Below, one piece after another: positions 1 to 12,468 of a stretch of 39,928 nt of DNA; the first letter of the stretch is position 1, and each line of letters starts with the position of its first letter. A program made the translations under genes and the position numbers. This DNA comes from Acinetobacter brisouii (GTDB lineage Bacteria > Pseudomonadota > Gammaproteobacteria > Pseudomonadales > Moraxellaceae). The notes under the pieces are model-generated. The model saw only the letters and a program-made list of their open reading frames with translations. It was not told the origin of the DNA and made no database searches. The DNA lies in contig NZ_BKNN01000023.1 in NCBI RefSeq assembly GCF_008993995.1, forward strand, positions 1-39,928, in the 5' to 3' direction.

Positions 1-41
1 AACAAAATATTCTTAAAATAAACTGAATTGCAAAACTGCTC

Positions 42-67
42 AATGCTTCTTTAAAGCATTATTTTTT
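42..67 (+). terminator. Rho-independent terminator of a gene off the left edge
   Basis: A 7-bp stem (AATGCTT at 42-48, AAGCATT at 54-60) with a 5-nt loop is followed by ATTTTTT at 61-67. The T-run lies on the plus-strand side, so it would end a plus-strand transcript entering from the left of the window. No coding sequence of that gene is visible. Confidence 0.55.
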
Positions 68-170
68 AATTATTATTCACTAGTAAAGCCAGTTTGGCAT
101 ATCAAAGATTATTTTTACAACAGTCACCCAAAAACGTCATTTACTCACAATATATTACTGTGAGCAATAA

Positions 171-196
171 AAAACCCCGATTTTGGTCGGGGTTTT
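171..196 (-). terminator. Terminator of the gltBD operon
   Basis: A 10-bp perfect stem (AAAACCCCGA at 171-180, TCGGGGTTTT at 187-196) has a 6-nt loop and lies about 15 bp beyond the gltD stop codon. Read on the minus strand the stem ends in a T-run, as expected for intrinsic termination of gltBD. The A/T flanks would let it work in both directions. Confidence 0.8.
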
Positions 197-211
197 GCAA
201 CTCAGGCGAGT

Positions 212-1687
<1,476 letters not shown>

Positions 1688-1706
1688 TCAATCTTGAGTA
1701 GTGGAA

Positions 1707-4700
1707 TTATTGAGGATCAGCTTTCATTTTTTTCAACAAAGTCTGGAAGTTGGCAGCTTTTGGTTTCACTAACCAGAACTTACGACTATAGTAGTCAAAC
1801 TCATTACGGATCTTATACGCCCAAGCACTACCTGTTTCTTTAATATGTTCATCTAAAATACGAAGCAAGAACTCTTGATGGTCTTCCATCGATTCAGTTG
1901 AGATACGTGTCAAGTCAATCAATTCGTGGTTATAGTAGTCCACAAAGTCATTGTCAAGATCAAGTACATACGCAAAGCCACCTGTCATACCTGCACCGAA
2001 GTTATGACCCACTTTACCCAGTACTGTCACAATACCGCCTGTCATGTATTCACAGCAGTGGTCGCCTGCACCTTCGATTACCGCAAATGCACCAGAGTTA
2101 CGAACTGCGAAACGCTCACCTGCTGTACCTGCTGCAAACAACTTACCGCCTGTTGCACCATACAAGCAAGTATTACCAATAATCGCTGTATTTTGCGTTT
2201 GGAATGGCGAACCTTTTGGTGGGAAGATCGACACGCGTCCACCTGCCATACCTTTACCAACATAGTCGTTGGCATCGCCTTCAAGTTTGATATGTAAGCC
2301 ACCTGCGTTCCAAACACCAAGAGACTGACCTGCTGTACCTGTCAAGTTCAAGATGACAGGATGCGCTTCCATACTTAAATCGCCATAACGACGCGCGATT
2401 TCACCAGACAAACGCGCACCAATTGAACGGTCACAGTTGCTGACGGTATAAGAGAATTCACCACCCTGACCAGATTCAATCGCAGGAAGTGTATCAGTGA
2501 TCATCTTCTCAGCTAACACACCTTTATCGAAAGGTTCATTACCCTGAACTTGGCAATACTGTGCTTTACCTTCAGCCGATGGATGTGAAGTCAACAATGC
2601 ACTTAAATCAAGGTGTGCATGTTTGTCTGTTTCACCTGGCAACACTTCAAGCAAGTCAACACGACCAATCAAGTCTTTCAGTGAAGCAACACCAAGTGCT
2701 GCCAACCATTCACGTGTTTCTTCCGCAATAAAGTGGAAGAAGTTGATCAGCATTTCAGGTTCACCGATATAGTGCTCCTGACGTAAGTGGTCTTGCTGTG
2801 TTGCAACACCAGTTGCACAGTTGTTCAAGTGACAGATACGTAGGTATTTACAACCTAAAGCGATCATTGGTGTTGAACCAAAGCCAAAGCTTTCTGCACC
2901 CAAAATGGCTGCTTTCACAACATCCAGACCTGTTTTCAAACCACCGTCAGTCTGTACACGAACCTTGCCACGCAAGTCATTCACACGAAGTGCTTGATGC
3001 GCTTCAGACAGACCCAATTCCCATGGAGAACCCGCATGGTGAATTGAAGACAATGGAGAAGCTGCTGTACCACCGTCATAACCTGAAATAGTAATGAAGT
3101 CAGCATAAGCTTTCGCAACACCTGCGGCAATTGTCCCTACACCCGGTTCAGAAACCAGTTTTACCGATACCATTGCTTTTGGATTGACTTGTTTCAAGTC
3201 AAAGATCAACTGTGACAAATCTTCAATCGAGTAAATGTCATGGTGCGGTGGTGGAGAAATTAGCGTCACACCCGGTACAGAGTAACGTAAACGTGCAATC
3301 AGGCTGTTGACTTTACCACCTGGTAACTGACCACCTTCACCTGGTTTTGCACCTTGCGCCACTTTAATCTGCAAGACTTCTGCTGAAGTTAAGTATGCTG
3401 GGGTTACACCAAAACGACCTGAAGCGATCTGTTTGATTTTCGAGTTACGAATTGTGCCGTAACGCGCAGGGTCTTCACCACCCTCACCCGAGTTTGAACG
3501 CCCGCCAATGGTGTTCATTGCAATCGCAATCGCTTCGTGTGCTTCTGGAGAAAGCGCACCCAAAGACATCCCCGCAGAGTCAAAGCGAGGAAGAATGGCT
3601 TCAACCGCTTCAACCTGATCGAGTGCAATTGAATTCGTGGTTTTTAACTTAAATAAATCACGAATCGTTGCCACTGGACGGTTATTCACCAACTCAGCAT
3701 ATTCTTTAAAGTCTTCGTATTTGCCTGAACGTACAGATTTGTGTAAAGCATTGATCACGTCAGGGTTAAATGCATGATATTCCTTACCAAACACGAATTT
3801 CAACATACCGCCTTGGTCGATTGGCTTACGGTTTTTCCATGCCAAATCTGCCAATTGTTTTTGGTCATTTTCAAGGTCAACAAATGTTGCACCCTGAATA
3901 CGGCTTGGTACGCCAGTGAAACACTTGTCTACAACTTGTTTCGACAAACCAACTGCTTCAAAGAGTTGACCACCACGATAAGATGCAACAGTTGAAATCC
4001 CCATTTTAGAGAGAACTTTCAACAAGCCTTTCTCAATGCCTTTACGGAAATTGGCTTGGGCGTGGATTGGGTCACCCAACAATTCGCCTTTTGCAATCAA
4101 GTCATTGATGACGTCATACGCCAAGTATGGATAGATCGCGGTTGCACCAAAGCCCAAGATCACTGCAAATTGGTGTGGATCACGTGCAACAGCAGTTTCC
4201 AAAATCAGGTTCGCGTCGGTACGTAAGCCTGTTTTACCTAAGTGGTGATGAATTGCACCAGTCGCCAAAACAGCATTGGCAGGTAAATAACCTTCACGGA
4301 TTTTCTTATCCGAAATCACCAATAAAGTTTTACCATCACGAACAGCCTGTGCAGATTCTTCACAAATACGGGCAATCGCAGCTTCCAAACCTTCTGACTC
4401 AGGGTAGTTCAAGTCGATGTCGGCAATCTCGTAACCTTTACGACCCAACGTACGCAACTGATGCATTTTTGAATTTGAAAGCACTGGACTTGAGATAATC
4501 AAACGATCTGCATGCTCAGGACCCTGTTCGAATACGTTTTGTTCGCGCCCCATACAGGTTTCAAGTGACATCACAATCGATTCACGTAATGGATCGATTG
4601 GCGGGTTAGTCACCTGCGCAAATTGTTGACGGAAGAAATCTGACACATGACGGACTTGACGTGACAATACCGCCATTGGCGTATCATCACCCATTGAACC

Positions 4701-6188
4701 GACAGCTTCCTGACCACTTTCTGCAATCGGACGCAATAACTGATCACGTTCTTCAAAAGTGACCATAAACATTTTTTGAGCTGCTTTGAGCTGGTCACCT
4801 GTTAAGCCTTTATCACTTAAATGCTCTTCAAGCTCTGGGCTACCTTGTAAACGCACCGCATTTTCACGTAACCACTGACGGTATGGACGCATTTTTTTCA
4901 GGTGGTTGTTGACATCGCCGGTTTCAAGCAACTTGCCTGTAACGGTGTCGATTACCAAGATTTGACCAGGTCCTACACGACCTTTTGAGATCACATCTTC
5001 TGGTTCGTAACCCCACACGCCAATTTCAGATGCAAGGGTGATGTAACCATTTTTGGTAATCACCCAACGTGCAGGACGTAAACCATTACGGTCAAGCATA
5101 CAAATCGCATGACGACCATCTTGAATGACTAGACCCGCAGGGCCATCCCATGCTTCCATGTGCTTAGAGTTAAATTCATAGAATGCACGCAAGTCAGCAT
5201 CTAAAGTTTCAACGTTTTGCCATGCTGGTGGTACAAGCATACGTAGCGCACGGAACAAGTCCATGCCACCGCCAACCAGAATCTCAAGCATATTATCAAG
5301 GCTTGAAGAATCCGAACCAGTCAAGTTCACTAGCGGGTTAAGCTCTGTTAAACCTGGCAATAACGGGTTTTCAAATTTTGGAGTACGTGCCAAAGCCCAG
5401 TTACGGTTTGCAGTAATGGTATTGATTTCACCATTGTGTGCCAAATAACGGAATGGCTGCGCCAATTTCCAACGTGGCAAAGTATTGGTTGAGAAACGTT
5501 GATGGAACACCACAATATGAGATTCCAAACGCTCATCGGCAAGGTCTGTATAGAAGTCAGCAATCGCAGCTGGCATCATCAAACCTTTATACGTAATGAC
5601 ATTTGAGCTTAATGTTGTCACATAAAATGAAGCATCATTGACAAGTGCTTCTTCTGCACGACGACGTGCCATGAACAGCTTACGGTTGAATTCAACCTCG
5701 CTCACACCCATCGGGCAGTTCACAATCACTTGTTCAAATGCAGGTAGAGACTCGAGTGCAATTTCACCAAGAACGTCATTATTGGTTGGCACAACACGCC
5801 AAGCAATGACACGTAGACCTTCGTCATCGAGTTCTTTGGTGAGCACATTTTTTGAATGTTGTGCTAAAGCAGGGTCAAGATTTAGAAAAACAGTACCAAC
5901 AGCAAAAATTTCGCTTAAGGTAATATCGCTGAGTTTTTTAGCTTCTTCACGGAAGAAAGCTTTTGGCATGGCAAGTAATAAGCCACAACCATCTCCTGTT
6001 TTACCATCGGCGGCAATCCCACCACGGTGCGTCATGCAGCTTAAACTATGAATCGCTGTCTTCACAAGATGATGACTAGCGTCTCCCTGCATATGGGCAA
6101 TAAGCCCAAATCCACAGTTATCCTTAAACTCATCAGGTTGGTATAAACCTTGAGCGGGAGCTACAGTATTTGGCGATGGCATGTGCAT
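1707..6188 (-). CDS. gltB: Glutamate synthase (NADPH) large subunit
   Basis: This is the alpha subunit of glutamate synthase. An N-terminal class II glutamine amidotransferase releases ammonia, which is channelled to an FMN domain that aminates 2-oxoglutarate. The nucleophile is C25 in the motif NCGFG; as in other GltB proteins the first 24 residues would be a propeptide removed to expose it. The [3Fe-4S] cysteines C1113, C1119 and C1124 have the exact 6/5 spacing known from Azospirillum GltS. The C-terminal glycine-rich GXGXG domain is also present. I chose the ATG at 6188 because AAGAAGGG sits about 7 nt upstream; the frame could extend 7 codons to an ATG at 6209, which lacks such a site. 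Length is 1,493 aa, typical. A gap of about 70 bp separates it from the chosen gltD start, consistent with one operon. Confidence 0.96.
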   Translation of the reverse strand: MHMPSPNTVAPAQGLYQPDEFKDNCGFGLIAHMQGDASHHLVKTAIHSLSCMTHRGGIAADGKTGDGCGLLLAMPKAFFREEAKKLSDITLSEIFAVGTVFLNLDPALAQHSKNVLTKELDDEGLRVIAWRVVPTNNDVLGEIALESLPAFEQVIVNCPMGVSEVEFNRKLFMARRRAEEALVNDASFYVTTLSSNVITYKGLMMPAAIADFYTDLADERLESHIVVFHQRFSTNTLPRWKLAQPFRYLAHNGEINTITANRNWALARTPKFENPLLPGLTELNPLVNLTGSDSSSLDNMLEILVGGGMDLFRALRMLVPPAWQNVETLDADLRAFYEFNSKHMEAWDGPAGLVIQDGRHAICMLDRNGLRPARWVITKNGYITLASEIGVWGYEPEDVISKGRVGPGQILVIDTVTGKLLETGDVNNHLKKMRPYRQWLRENAVRLQGSPELEEHLSDKGLTGDQLKAAQKMFMVTFEERDQLLRPIAESGQEAVGSMGDDTPMAVLSRQVRHVSDFFRQQFAQVTNPPIDPLRESIVMSLETCMGREQNVFEQGPEHADRLIISSPVLSNSKMHQLRTLGRKGYEIADIDLNYPESEGLEAAIARICEESAQAVRDGKTLLVISDKKIREGYLPANAVLATGAIHHHLGKTGLRTDANLILETAVARDPHQFAVILGFGATAIYPYLAYDVINDLIAKGELLGDPIHAQANFRKGIEKGLLKVLSKMGISTVASYRGGQLFEAVGLSKQVVDKCFTGVPSRIQGATFVDLENDQKQLADLAWKNRKPIDQGGMLKFVFGKEYHAFNPDVINALHKSVRSGKYEDFKEYAELVNNRPVATIRDLFKLKTTNSIALDQVEAVEAILPRFDSAGMSLGALSPEAHEAIAIAMNTIGGRSNSGEGGEDPARYGTIRNSKIKQIASGRFGVTPAYLTSAEVLQIKVAQGAKPGEGGQLPGGKVNSLIARLRYSVPGVTLISPPPHHDIYSIEDLSQLIFDLKQVNPKAMVSVKLVSEPGVGTIAAGVAKAYADFITISGYDGGTAASPLSSIHHAGSPWELGLSEAHQALRVNDLRGKVRVQTDGGLKTGLDVVKAAILGAESFGFGSTPMIALGCKYLRICHLNNCATGVATQQDHLRQEHYIGEPEMLINFFHFIAEETREWLAALGVASLKDLIGRVDLLEVLPGETDKHAHLDLSALLTSHPSAEGKAQYCQVQGNEPFDKGVLAEKMITDTLPAIESGQGGEFSYTVSNCDRSIGARLSGEIARRYGDLSMEAHPVILNLTGTAGQSLGVWNAGGLHIKLEGDANDYVGKGMAGGRVSIFPPKGSPFQTQNTAIIGNTCLYGATGGKLFAAGTAGERFAVRNSGAFAVIEGAGDHCCEYMTGGIVTVLGKVGHNFGAGMTGGFAYVLDLDNDFVDYYNHELIDLTRISTESMEDHQEFLLRILDEHIKETGSAWAYKIRNEFDYYSRKFWLVKPKAANFQTLLKKMKADPQ

Positions 6189-6667
6189 AGCGTACCCTTC
6201 TTTCAACATTGCTCTATGAGCATCACATATATCAAATTCCCTTCGCGACTTAAGCCTCAGACCTCACAGCAAAAGTGCGCAGGCAGCTCTCAAGAATAGC
6301 CCCTTTGGGCGTTATCTTGCATTACTTTTATGACAAAAATATGCCTTTCTGCACTAGACTTTGGTTATGATTGGACAAGAGGCTATATGCGCCCACATTG
6401 AATTTTTTTGCTCCAAAATAAGGACAATTAACTCAACTCATGCACCATTTAAGCAAAATATGTGCCAAATAGTACATTTCACATACAAAATTCATATATT
6501 TCAGTTAAGTAGGCCTAAAAAGTGCATTAAAACAGATTTTACCACTTGTTAAAAATGCACTTAAAATGTGCATAATTTACATTTTGTTTATTTTTCGCCT
6601 TATTTTAGAACTTTTTTTATGCGATTTCATTTAAAATTTACGCACAAAATCAGTGCATTTGTATTTT
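6189..6667 (-). promoter_or_regulatory. gltB upstream region, gene-free, with repeated GTGCAT/ATGCAC hexamers
   Basis: About 480 bp separate gltB from the SPOR protein gene and hold no convincing gene. The hexamer GTGCAT or its complement ATGCAC occurs at 6440-6445, 6522-6527, 6555-6560, 6568-6573 and 6653-6658. Two copies form an inverted repeat with 9-bp arms (6520-6528 and 6554-6562) around a 25-bp spacer. The region must contain the gltBD promoter, but I could not pick a clear -35/-10 pair. No terminator for the SPOR gene is evident, so some transcripts may read through from aroB into gltB. Confidence 0.5.
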
Positions 6668-7453
6668 TTAATGAGGTGCCGATGCTTCTATCCCTGCCGA
6701 TTGCGTTACACTAACTACATTCCCTTCATGATCTTTTCGTGTAATCGTAGTCTGTACAGCGGGCGCAGTGGTTGTCACCGTAGAAGTTGCTGGTGCGACT
6801 GGAACTACAGGCGTTTGAGGAATCGCTGCTGGTTTTAACTTCACATTATATAATTGCTGATTAGAAGACAACTCATCTGCCCCCATATCATTAACCAAAT
6901 CAGCATAATTTTTGAGTGCGACAGTTTTAGGGTGAATTGATTTCGGTAAACCCAAATTCAATTGTTGTAATTGTTCTTGAGCATTATCCTCACTGTTATA
7001 TAAACCATACAATAAGATATAACGTTCTGGCTGATGCTCTATCGATAAACGCAAATAAATAAATTTTTGGCGATCTGAACGCTTATCTAAAAAATCCTGT
7101 ATCAACTCTTCTTTATTGGTTTCAAAAATTTCAAGCGCATAATTTTTAATATTAGTCTGAATAAAGTGTGTACCACGAAACTCAGCACTATGCTGACCTG
7201 AAGCCACGACACGTGTGGTTTGTTGAAGTGGGCGAACTTCATCAACCATCACTCCCAAATTAGGGATCGCAGACAATTTCTCCGCCTGAAACTGCGGTTG
7301 TACATCTTCTTGTGTAGGCTGAGCTGCATGCTTTAGTGGCTTTGACGTACTAAATAACCCACAGATCCCTGCCGCAACTAAGCAGATACCACCACCAATC
7401 AACAATACTCGACGAATGATTGTGGTATTTGCCAATTGTTGCTCTAACATCAT
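6668..7453 (-). CDS. SPOR domain-containing inner membrane protein
   Basis: This 261-aa protein has a short cytoplasmic N-terminus, one membrane segment at about residues 12-34, a linker, and a stretch at about residues 95-200 with the look of a SPOR domain (YALEIFETN, then RYILLYGLY and a closing hydrophobic strand). SPOR domains bind denuded septal peptidoglycan, so a role at the division site is likely but inferred. The C-terminus is rich in Pro, Ala, Val and Thr. It follows aroB with a gap of only 6 bp, and the ribosome binding site AAGG overlaps the aroB stop. E. coli has damX, another SPOR gene, in the corresponding place after aroKB, so this is probably the positional counterpart. Two adjacent ATG codons (7453, 7450) make the exact start uncertain. 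Confidence 0.75.
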   Translation of the reverse strand: MMLEQQLANTTIIRRVLLIGGGICLVAAGICGLFSTSKPLKHAAQPTQEDVQPQFQAEKLSAIPNLGVMVDEVRPLQQTTRVVASGQHSAEFRGTHFIQTNIKNYALEIFETNKEELIQDFLDKRSDRQKFIYLRLSIEHQPERYILLYGLYNSEDNAQEQLQQLNLGLPKSIHPKTVALKNYADLVNDMGADELSSNQQLYNVKLKPAAIPQTPVVPVAPATSTVTTTAPAVQTTITRKDHEGNVVSVTQSAGIEASAPH

Positions 7454-7459
7454 CGTACC

Positions 7460-8539
7460 TTATTCTTGATTCGCTAAAATGGCTTGTTGCATCAACTCAA
7501 CATCAAAATCTTTCGTAATTACAGCTTGTCCAAGTTGACGGATTAGCACTAAACGTAACTGCCCATTGAGAACTTTTTTATCATGAGACATATAAGATAA
7601 AAATTGTTCCAATGGAATCACAGGGCATTTTATCGGTAATTGAGCACGCTGAATAATATTTTTTGTACGCAACACATCCGCTTCAGAGATCCAGCCTAGA
7701 CGACAAGATAAATCTGCTGCCATGACCATGCCTGTTGCAACTGCCTCACCATGTAGCCAGACCCCATATCCAAGATAGGATTCAATTGCATGACCAAAAG
7801 TATGTCCAAGATTTAATAATGCTCGTTCGCCTTGTTCTTTTTCATCATTGGCGACAATTCGAGCTTTATGTGCACATGAACGATAAACAGCCTCAGCCAA
7901 CAGATGCTCATCACCTGCAACCAATCCATCCATATGCTGTTCTAACCATGCCAAGAATTCAATATCACCCAATAAGGCATATTTAATCACTTCAGCTAAA
8001 CCTGCAGAAAGCTCACGTGGAGGCAGTGTTTTGAGTTGAGCCATATCCGCAAGAACAACTTGTGGTTGTTTAAATGCCCCAATCATATTCTTGCCCAATG
8101 GGTGATTGATCCCAGTTTTCCCACCTACGCTCGAATCGACTTGAGAAAGTAATGTGGTTGGCACTTGTACAAAATCAACACCACGTTGGAAACTTGCAGC
8201 AGCAAATCCTGCCATATCCCCAACCACACCACCACCAAGCGCCAATACAGTACAGTCTCGGTTAAATCCTGAAGACAATAAAGCATCAAAAATAAGATTC
8301 AAATGTTCAATATTTTTATATTTTTCACCATCAGGCAAAATACAATGTGCAACAGTTTTGCCCAAGTTTTGCAATGCTTGTTGATAATGTTCCAAATATA
8401 AAGGTGCAACCGTATCATTCGATACAATCATGACTTGCTTACCCAAAATATAAGGCGCAAGCAACGCTTGAGGATCAAGCTGACTACCAATATAAATTGG
8501 GTAACGACGCTCACCCAACTCCACATATAACGTTTGCAT
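7460..8539 (-). CDS. aroB: 3-dehydroquinate synthase
   Basis: This is the second enzyme of the shikimate pathway. It converts DAHP to 3-dehydroquinate in the cytoplasm using NAD and a divalent metal. Visible signatures are the GGGVVGD dinucleotide-binding motif, the substrate-binding segment with SSVGGKTG and GKNMIG, and the metal-ligand region around NLGHTFGHA near residue 250. The start is the ATG at 8539; the frame continues 4 codons upstream to a TTG, which is less likely. Length is 359 aa, typical for bacterial AroB. It lies 17 bp downstream of aroK, the usual pairing, and is followed closely by the SPOR gene. Confidence 0.95.
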   Translation of the reverse strand: MQTLYVELGERRYPIYIGSQLDPQALLAPYILGKQVMIVSNDTVAPLYLEHYQQALQNLGKTVAHCILPDGEKYKNIEHLNLIFDALLSSGFNRDCTVLALGGGVVGDMAGFAAASFQRGVDFVQVPTTLLSQVDSSVGGKTGINHPLGKNMIGAFKQPQVVLADMAQLKTLPPRELSAGLAEVIKYALLGDIEFLAWLEQHMDGLVAGDEHLLAEAVYRSCAHKARIVANDEKEQGERALLNLGHTFGHAIESYLGYGVWLHGEAVATGMVMAADLSCRLGWISEADVLRTKNIIQRAQLPIKCPVIPLEQFLSYMSHDKKVLNGQLRLVLIRQLGQAVITKDFDVELMQQAILANQE

Positions 8540-8556
8540 AGTAAAAACCAAGAAAA

Positions 8557-9099
8557 TTAAATTGAATAATGAACAGCGATATCTTTCAGAATCTTTTGTG
8601 CAAGTTCCCTTGCTCCACCTTGATGAGTATCAATCACGTAGTGTGCAACTTCTCGGTACAAAGGATCTCTTAAAGTCAGCAAGTCCTGTAACCGCTTTTC
8701 AGGGTTTTCGACTTGCAATAAGGGACGGTTTTTATCACGATAAGTACGTTGTAACTGCACTTCAACAGGTGCAAATAAATAAACCACAATGCCCCGCTGA
8801 TGCAAGGCATTGCGATTTGGCAATTGAGTAACCACTCCACCGCCTGTTGCAAGCACCAAATTAGAACGCTTAGTTAATTCATCAATCACCAATTGTTCGC
8901 GCTGACGAAACCCAAGCTCCCCCTCTTTTTCGAAAATCCAAGGAATTGAAGCACCTGTTTTCCGTTCAATTTCGTGATCACTATCAACAAACTCTCGACC
9001 TAAAAGCTCTGCAAGATGTCGACCAACAGTTGTCTTTCCAGCCCCCATGGGCCCTACCAAATAAATATTTGGCAGGGTATTGAATGCTTTGTTTGGCAA
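8557..9099 (-). CDS. aroK: Shikimate kinase
   Basis: Shikimate kinase phosphorylates shikimate at the 3-hydroxyl using ATP. The Walker A motif GPMGAGKT is at residues 16-23, followed by DSDHEIERK for magnesium and shikimate binding, the GGG motif of the shikimate site (ATGGGVV), and the lid arginine region RDKNRPLL. Length is 180 aa, normal. The start is a TTG at 9099, with AGGTGG just upstream; the first in-frame ATG lies inside the Walker A motif and cannot be the start. The gene follows pilQ by 35 bp and precedes aroB, as in many Gammaproteobacteria. Confidence 0.93.
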   Translation of the reverse strand: MPNKAFNTLPNIYLVGPMGAGKTTVGRHLAELLGREFVDSDHEIERKTGASIPWIFEKEGELGFRQREQLVIDELTKRSNLVLATGGGVVTQLPNRNALHQRGIVVYLFAPVEVQLQRTYRDKNRPLLQVENPEKRLQDLLTLRDPLYREVAHYVIDTHQGGARELAQKILKDIAVHYSI

Positions 9100-9134
9100 G
9101 GAGCCACCTACTCAATTACAGCGATGATTTTATA

Positions 9135-11216
9135 TTAATGATTTCTAGAAACAGTTTCATCCACAATTCGTGGTGTGATGAAAATGAGTAACTCACGCTT
9201 TGTCACTGTTTTAGAGGTATTCTTAAACAAAGTTCCTACAACTGGAATATCACCCAGTAGTGGTACTTTCTTAATGGTTGCCGTGCTTTCATCTTCATAC
9301 AACCCACCTAGCACTACAGTTTCGCCATCACTTACCAAGACATTCGTTTGCAGTTTATTGGTATCAATTGCATAACCTGCATCCGTTAATGTTCCCAAAG
9401 TATCTTTTGAAATATTTAATTTCATCTGAACTTTACCATCTGGTGTAATACTTGGAACAACTTTCAATTCTAGCACTGCATCTTGGAATGTCGTTGTAGT
9501 TCCTGAGTTTGCACTTGTGGTTTGATAAGGAATTTTAACACCCGAACGAATTGTCGCTTCTTGTTTATCGCCCGTCATAACTTTAGGTGTCGATAGAATC
9601 TCACTTTGCCCGTCACTTTGTGAAGCAGCTAATTGTAGGTCTAGAATACTTGAACCCAAACGCAATAAGCCCAAAGATAAAGAGCCATATGAAGTTGTTG
9701 CACCCAAGTCGACACTCAAACTGCCTGAATTTGTATACGTACCATTACTCCAACTTGAAGTTGAAGTTGGTTTAGTTAAGCTCCAGCTCACACCTAGTTC
9801 ATTGGTAAAATCAGTTGATGCACGGACAATACGTGCTTCTACCATGACTTGTTTCACAGGAAAATCTAACTGCTTTAAAATACTTTTGAGTTGTTGAACT
9901 TTCTCAGCAGTATCATTAATAATCACGGTATTGGTACGATTATCAACAATCATTGAGCCGCGACTACTTAAAAGTGAACGCATGCCTTGATCATCTGAGT
10001 TCGAAGTTGAGCCTTTTTTACTATCCATATCCTCAATCATTTTTTTGACATCTTCGCCTTTAACATAATTGAGTTGAAGCGTTTCGGTTTCTAGTGGAGC
10101 AAGTTTTATATGTTGAGCTAAAGCTTTGGCTTGATCTTCATCTGATTTAATTAATTCAGTAGTAGGAGCAACCCAGATAACATTACCATTTTTACGTTTA
10201 TCCAAATTCTTAGCTTTCATAATAATATCAAGTGCCTGATCCCAAGGTACATCTTTTAGACGTAAAGTAATGTTACCCTGAACACTATCCGAGGCAACAA
10301 TATTCACCCCTGTAAAATCAGCAAGCAGCTGTAGAACTCGACGCACCTCGATATCTTGAAAATCTAAAGAAATTTTTTTACCTGTATATTTATTATTTAA
10401 TACTTGTGGCTGTGTTGTTGTCGCAACCTCTTCTTTTTTCGCCACACTAATAATCAAACGATTATCTGTTTGGTAGGCTATATAGTCAAAGCTACCCTGT
10501 GATTGAATATTGAGCACACCGTTATGCCCATCATTAAATGCGTCCACCGAAGAAACAGGTGTTGCAAAATCATTCACATTCAAACGACGTATCAATGAAC
10601 TTGGTATTTTAGTCCCTAAAAAGCGCACAACAATTTTATTACCTTGCTGCTTTACATCGACTGGTGTATTTGGATTTGTTAGTGAAATTTGAATCTGACC
10701 CTCACCTTTGTCTCCTCGTTGAAAATTAATATTTTCAATTCCTTGAATAGAGGTGTACTGAGACTGAGTCACTACTTTAGACTGTGCTGCGGAAGCAACT
10801 TTATTAATTTTTAAAATAAAAGTATTACCTTCTACACGGGTCGTAAAAGCACCTGCTTGTTTTAAATTAACTGTCAGACGCGCTCGCTGTGGATCAGAAG
10901 ATAAATCAACTGAGCTTGCTTCAGATGTTGAAACTGGAATAGATGTTTGTTTTAAAGTCTGTGCAGCTTTATCAAAATCCAAAATCAGACGTGATGGTTG
11001 TTCAACTTGATAAGCTTGAGGTTGAGGTGGTAAACCATTGAACATGACACGAATTTCTGTGCCTTGTGCTGGAATTTGCATAGGTACAATATTTGTAATG
11101 GCAACAGCAGCATTCGCGATCTGCACCATTGCCATTGCGACAGCCCCTAGAGCAAATTGGTGAATAACTGGCTTCATTCGTTGCATATCCCCAAATTTTT
11201 TTACAGATTTTTTCAT
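9135..11216 (-). CDS. pilQ: Type IV pilus secretin
   Basis: PilQ forms the outer membrane gate through which type IV pili are extended and retracted; in Acinetobacter it is also needed for DNA uptake. The 693-aa protein starts with a signal peptide (about residues 1-36, ending near IANAA). Then come two AMIN-type beta domains that bind peptidoglycan (about 40-260), the N0/STN domain with DFQDIEVRRVLQLLADFTG beginning near residue 285, an N1 domain, and the C-terminal secretin barrel with VPLLGDIPVVG and the final LLIFITPRIV. A Ser/Thr/Gly-rich stretch sits in the secretin domain. The start ATG has GAGGAA 6 nt upstream. It is the last pil gene of the operon, 14 bp after pilP. Confidence 0.96.
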   Translation of the reverse strand: MKKSVKKFGDMQRMKPVIHQFALGAVAMAMVQIANAAVAITNIVPMQIPAQGTEIRVMFNGLPPQPQAYQVEQPSRLILDFDKAAQTLKQTSIPVSTSEASSVDLSSDPQRARLTVNLKQAGAFTTRVEGNTFILKINKVASAAQSKVVTQSQYTSIQGIENINFQRGDKGEGQIQISLTNPNTPVDVKQQGNKIVVRFLGTKIPSSLIRRLNVNDFATPVSSVDAFNDGHNGVLNIQSQGSFDYIAYQTDNRLIISVAKKEEVATTTQPQVLNNKYTGKKISLDFQDIEVRRVLQLLADFTGVNIVASDSVQGNITLRLKDVPWDQALDIIMKAKNLDKRKNGNVIWVAPTTELIKSDEDQAKALAQHIKLAPLETETLQLNYVKGEDVKKMIEDMDSKKGSTSNSDDQGMRSLLSSRGSMIVDNRTNTVIINDTAEKVQQLKSILKQLDFPVKQVMVEARIVRASTDFTNELGVSWSLTKPTSTSSWSNGTYTNSGSLSVDLGATTSYGSLSLGLLRLGSSILDLQLAASQSDGQSEILSTPKVMTGDKQEATIRSGVKIPYQTTSANSGTTTTFQDAVLELKVVPSITPDGKVQMKLNISKDTLGTLTDAGYAIDTNKLQTNVLVSDGETVVLGGLYEDESTATIKKVPLLGDIPVVGTLFKNTSKTVTKRELLIFITPRIVDETVSRNH

Positions 11217-11230
11217 TATTATTCCTCAAA

Positions 11231-11755
11231 TTATGCCGCTGGACCAATTAAAACAAGGCTACGTGGACGTTCAATATAACCATCTCGACCATCCGACACA
11301 ATCTCAACCAAATCAATTTGTGTTGGGGTAATCTTAGTAATACGCCCTTGGTTTAAGCCCATATAATTTCCAACCTGAACACGCTCAATCTGATGATCTG
11401 GTGTTTGTATTAATGCCACAATCTGACCATTGGTATTACGTAAGCTTCCCTTAAATGACATTGATTCTAAAGCATAGCTTTCTAAAGGTTGCGGTTGACG
11501 TGAGAAATCTGGATAAACTCGCTTACCCGCCATAACCTTTAACTCGGTATATAGAGATTGTGGCAAAAATGGACTACGTAAGTTTTGTGCAGCATATTCA
11601 AATGAAGGTACAGGTTCAAATGTTGGTGCTGGCTTAATTGGCATAGCTGGCTCACTCCGAATTTTTGCCATCTCCTCATTTACAGCATCAATTCGGGAAC
11701 TACAACCCACCACCAGAAATACAGGCAATAAAGCAAGAATCATACGCTTGTTCAT
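11231..11755 (-). CDS. pilP: Type IV pilus assembly lipoprotein PilP
   Basis: PilP is an inner-membrane lipoprotein whose periplasmic domain links the PilN/PilO platform to the PilQ secretin. The 174-aa product has a lipoprotein signal peptide with lipobox VVGC (lipidated cysteine C18), a disordered Pro-rich linker, and a C-terminal beta domain with LESMSFKGSL and the VGNYMGLNQG turn that is typical of PilP. Its ATG overlaps the pilO stop by one base (TAATG at 11755), so translation is probably coupled. Confidence 0.94.
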   Translation of the reverse strand: MNKRMILALLPVFLVVGCSSRIDAVNEEMAKIRSEPAMPIKPAPTFEPVPSFEYAAQNLRSPFLPQSLYTELKVMAGKRVYPDFSRQPQPLESYALESMSFKGSLRNTNGQIVALIQTPDHQIERVQVGNYMGLNQGRITKITPTQIDLVEIVSDGRDGYIERPRSLVLIGPAA

Positions 11756-12468
11756 TATTTTGCTGCTCCTGATTGTGGCTCAGATGCAGATGCTTGTTCT
11801 TCTGCACCAAGGTAACGATAAGTTTTTGCATGAACAGTATAAGTCACCACAGGAATATCAGATTTTTTGTTGTCATCTTGCCCTGCAACCATAGAAAAGT
11901 CATGCATTGTTACAATTCGTGGTAAAGCTGCGATTGCACTGGCAAACTGTCCAAAGACATGATAATCACCCGTTGCCTGAATAGAGATCGGTTGTTCCAT
12001 AAAGAATTCTTGTTTGACTTCTGGATCAAGCGAAATATTTTTAAACTTCAGACCTGCTGTCACACCTGTCACGTTAATATCTTCAACTAACCCTGGAATT
12101 TCAGATTCTTTTGGCAACTGCTGTAACTGCTGATTAAAATCAGCTTGCATTTTAACCAATTGTTTCTGATAAAGTTGTAAGTTTCGTAGCTTAGAATCTT
12201 TTTCTCGATATTCATTGAGTAAATTGGTTTCTTGAGCTTGCGCAGTCGCAATTGAATCCATTTTTGAGCTAATTAAAACAAAATAACCCACAATACAAAC
12301 GACAATAAAAATAAAAATCCAACAGGTGATTTTAACCGAAATTGGCCATCCACCATAGTTTGCAGTATCTAAGGAATTAAACTGTTTCACAAAACGATCT
12401 AATGTCATCTTGTTTTTCACAGGTTTGACTGCATTTTCATTTGATTCATCTAATTGTTCTTGGCTCAT
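11755..12468 (-). CDS. pilO: Type IV pilus inner membrane assembly protein PilO
   Basis: PilO pairs with PilN in the inner-membrane alignment complex of the pilus machine. The 237-aa protein has a cytoplasmic N-terminus, a single membrane segment at about residues 46-67, a coiled-coil region (about 68-120, heptad-like and rich in Gln, Lys and Leu), and a ferredoxin-like periplasmic domain containing VTGVTAGLKF and a DYHVFGQF strand. The C-terminal tail is Ala/Ser/Glu-rich. Its start overlaps the pilN stop by 4 bp (ATGA), the classic coupled arrangement. Confidence 0.94.
   Translation of the reverse strand: MSQEQLDESNENAVKPVKNKMTLDRFVKQFNSLDTANYGGWPISVKITCWIFIFIVVCIVGYFVLISSKMDSIATAQAQETNLLNEYREKDSKLRNLQLYQKQLVKMQADFNQQLQQLPKESEIPGLVEDINVTGVTAGLKFKNISLDPEVKQEFFMEQPISIQATGDYHVFGQFASAIAALPRIVTMHDFSMVAGQDDNKKSDIPVVTYTVHAKTYRYLGAEEQASASEPQSGAAK

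Noticed and set aside
144-164. Small hairpin CTCACA/TGTGAG before the gltBD terminator
   Set aside because: Only 6 bp with a 9-nt AT loop and no T-run; probably chance, and weaker than the nearby terminator.
5638-6051. A 137-codon plus-strand frame opposite gltB
   Set aside because: Antisense shadow of the gltB amidotransferase domain; Ser/Arg-rich translation without similarity to any family I know.
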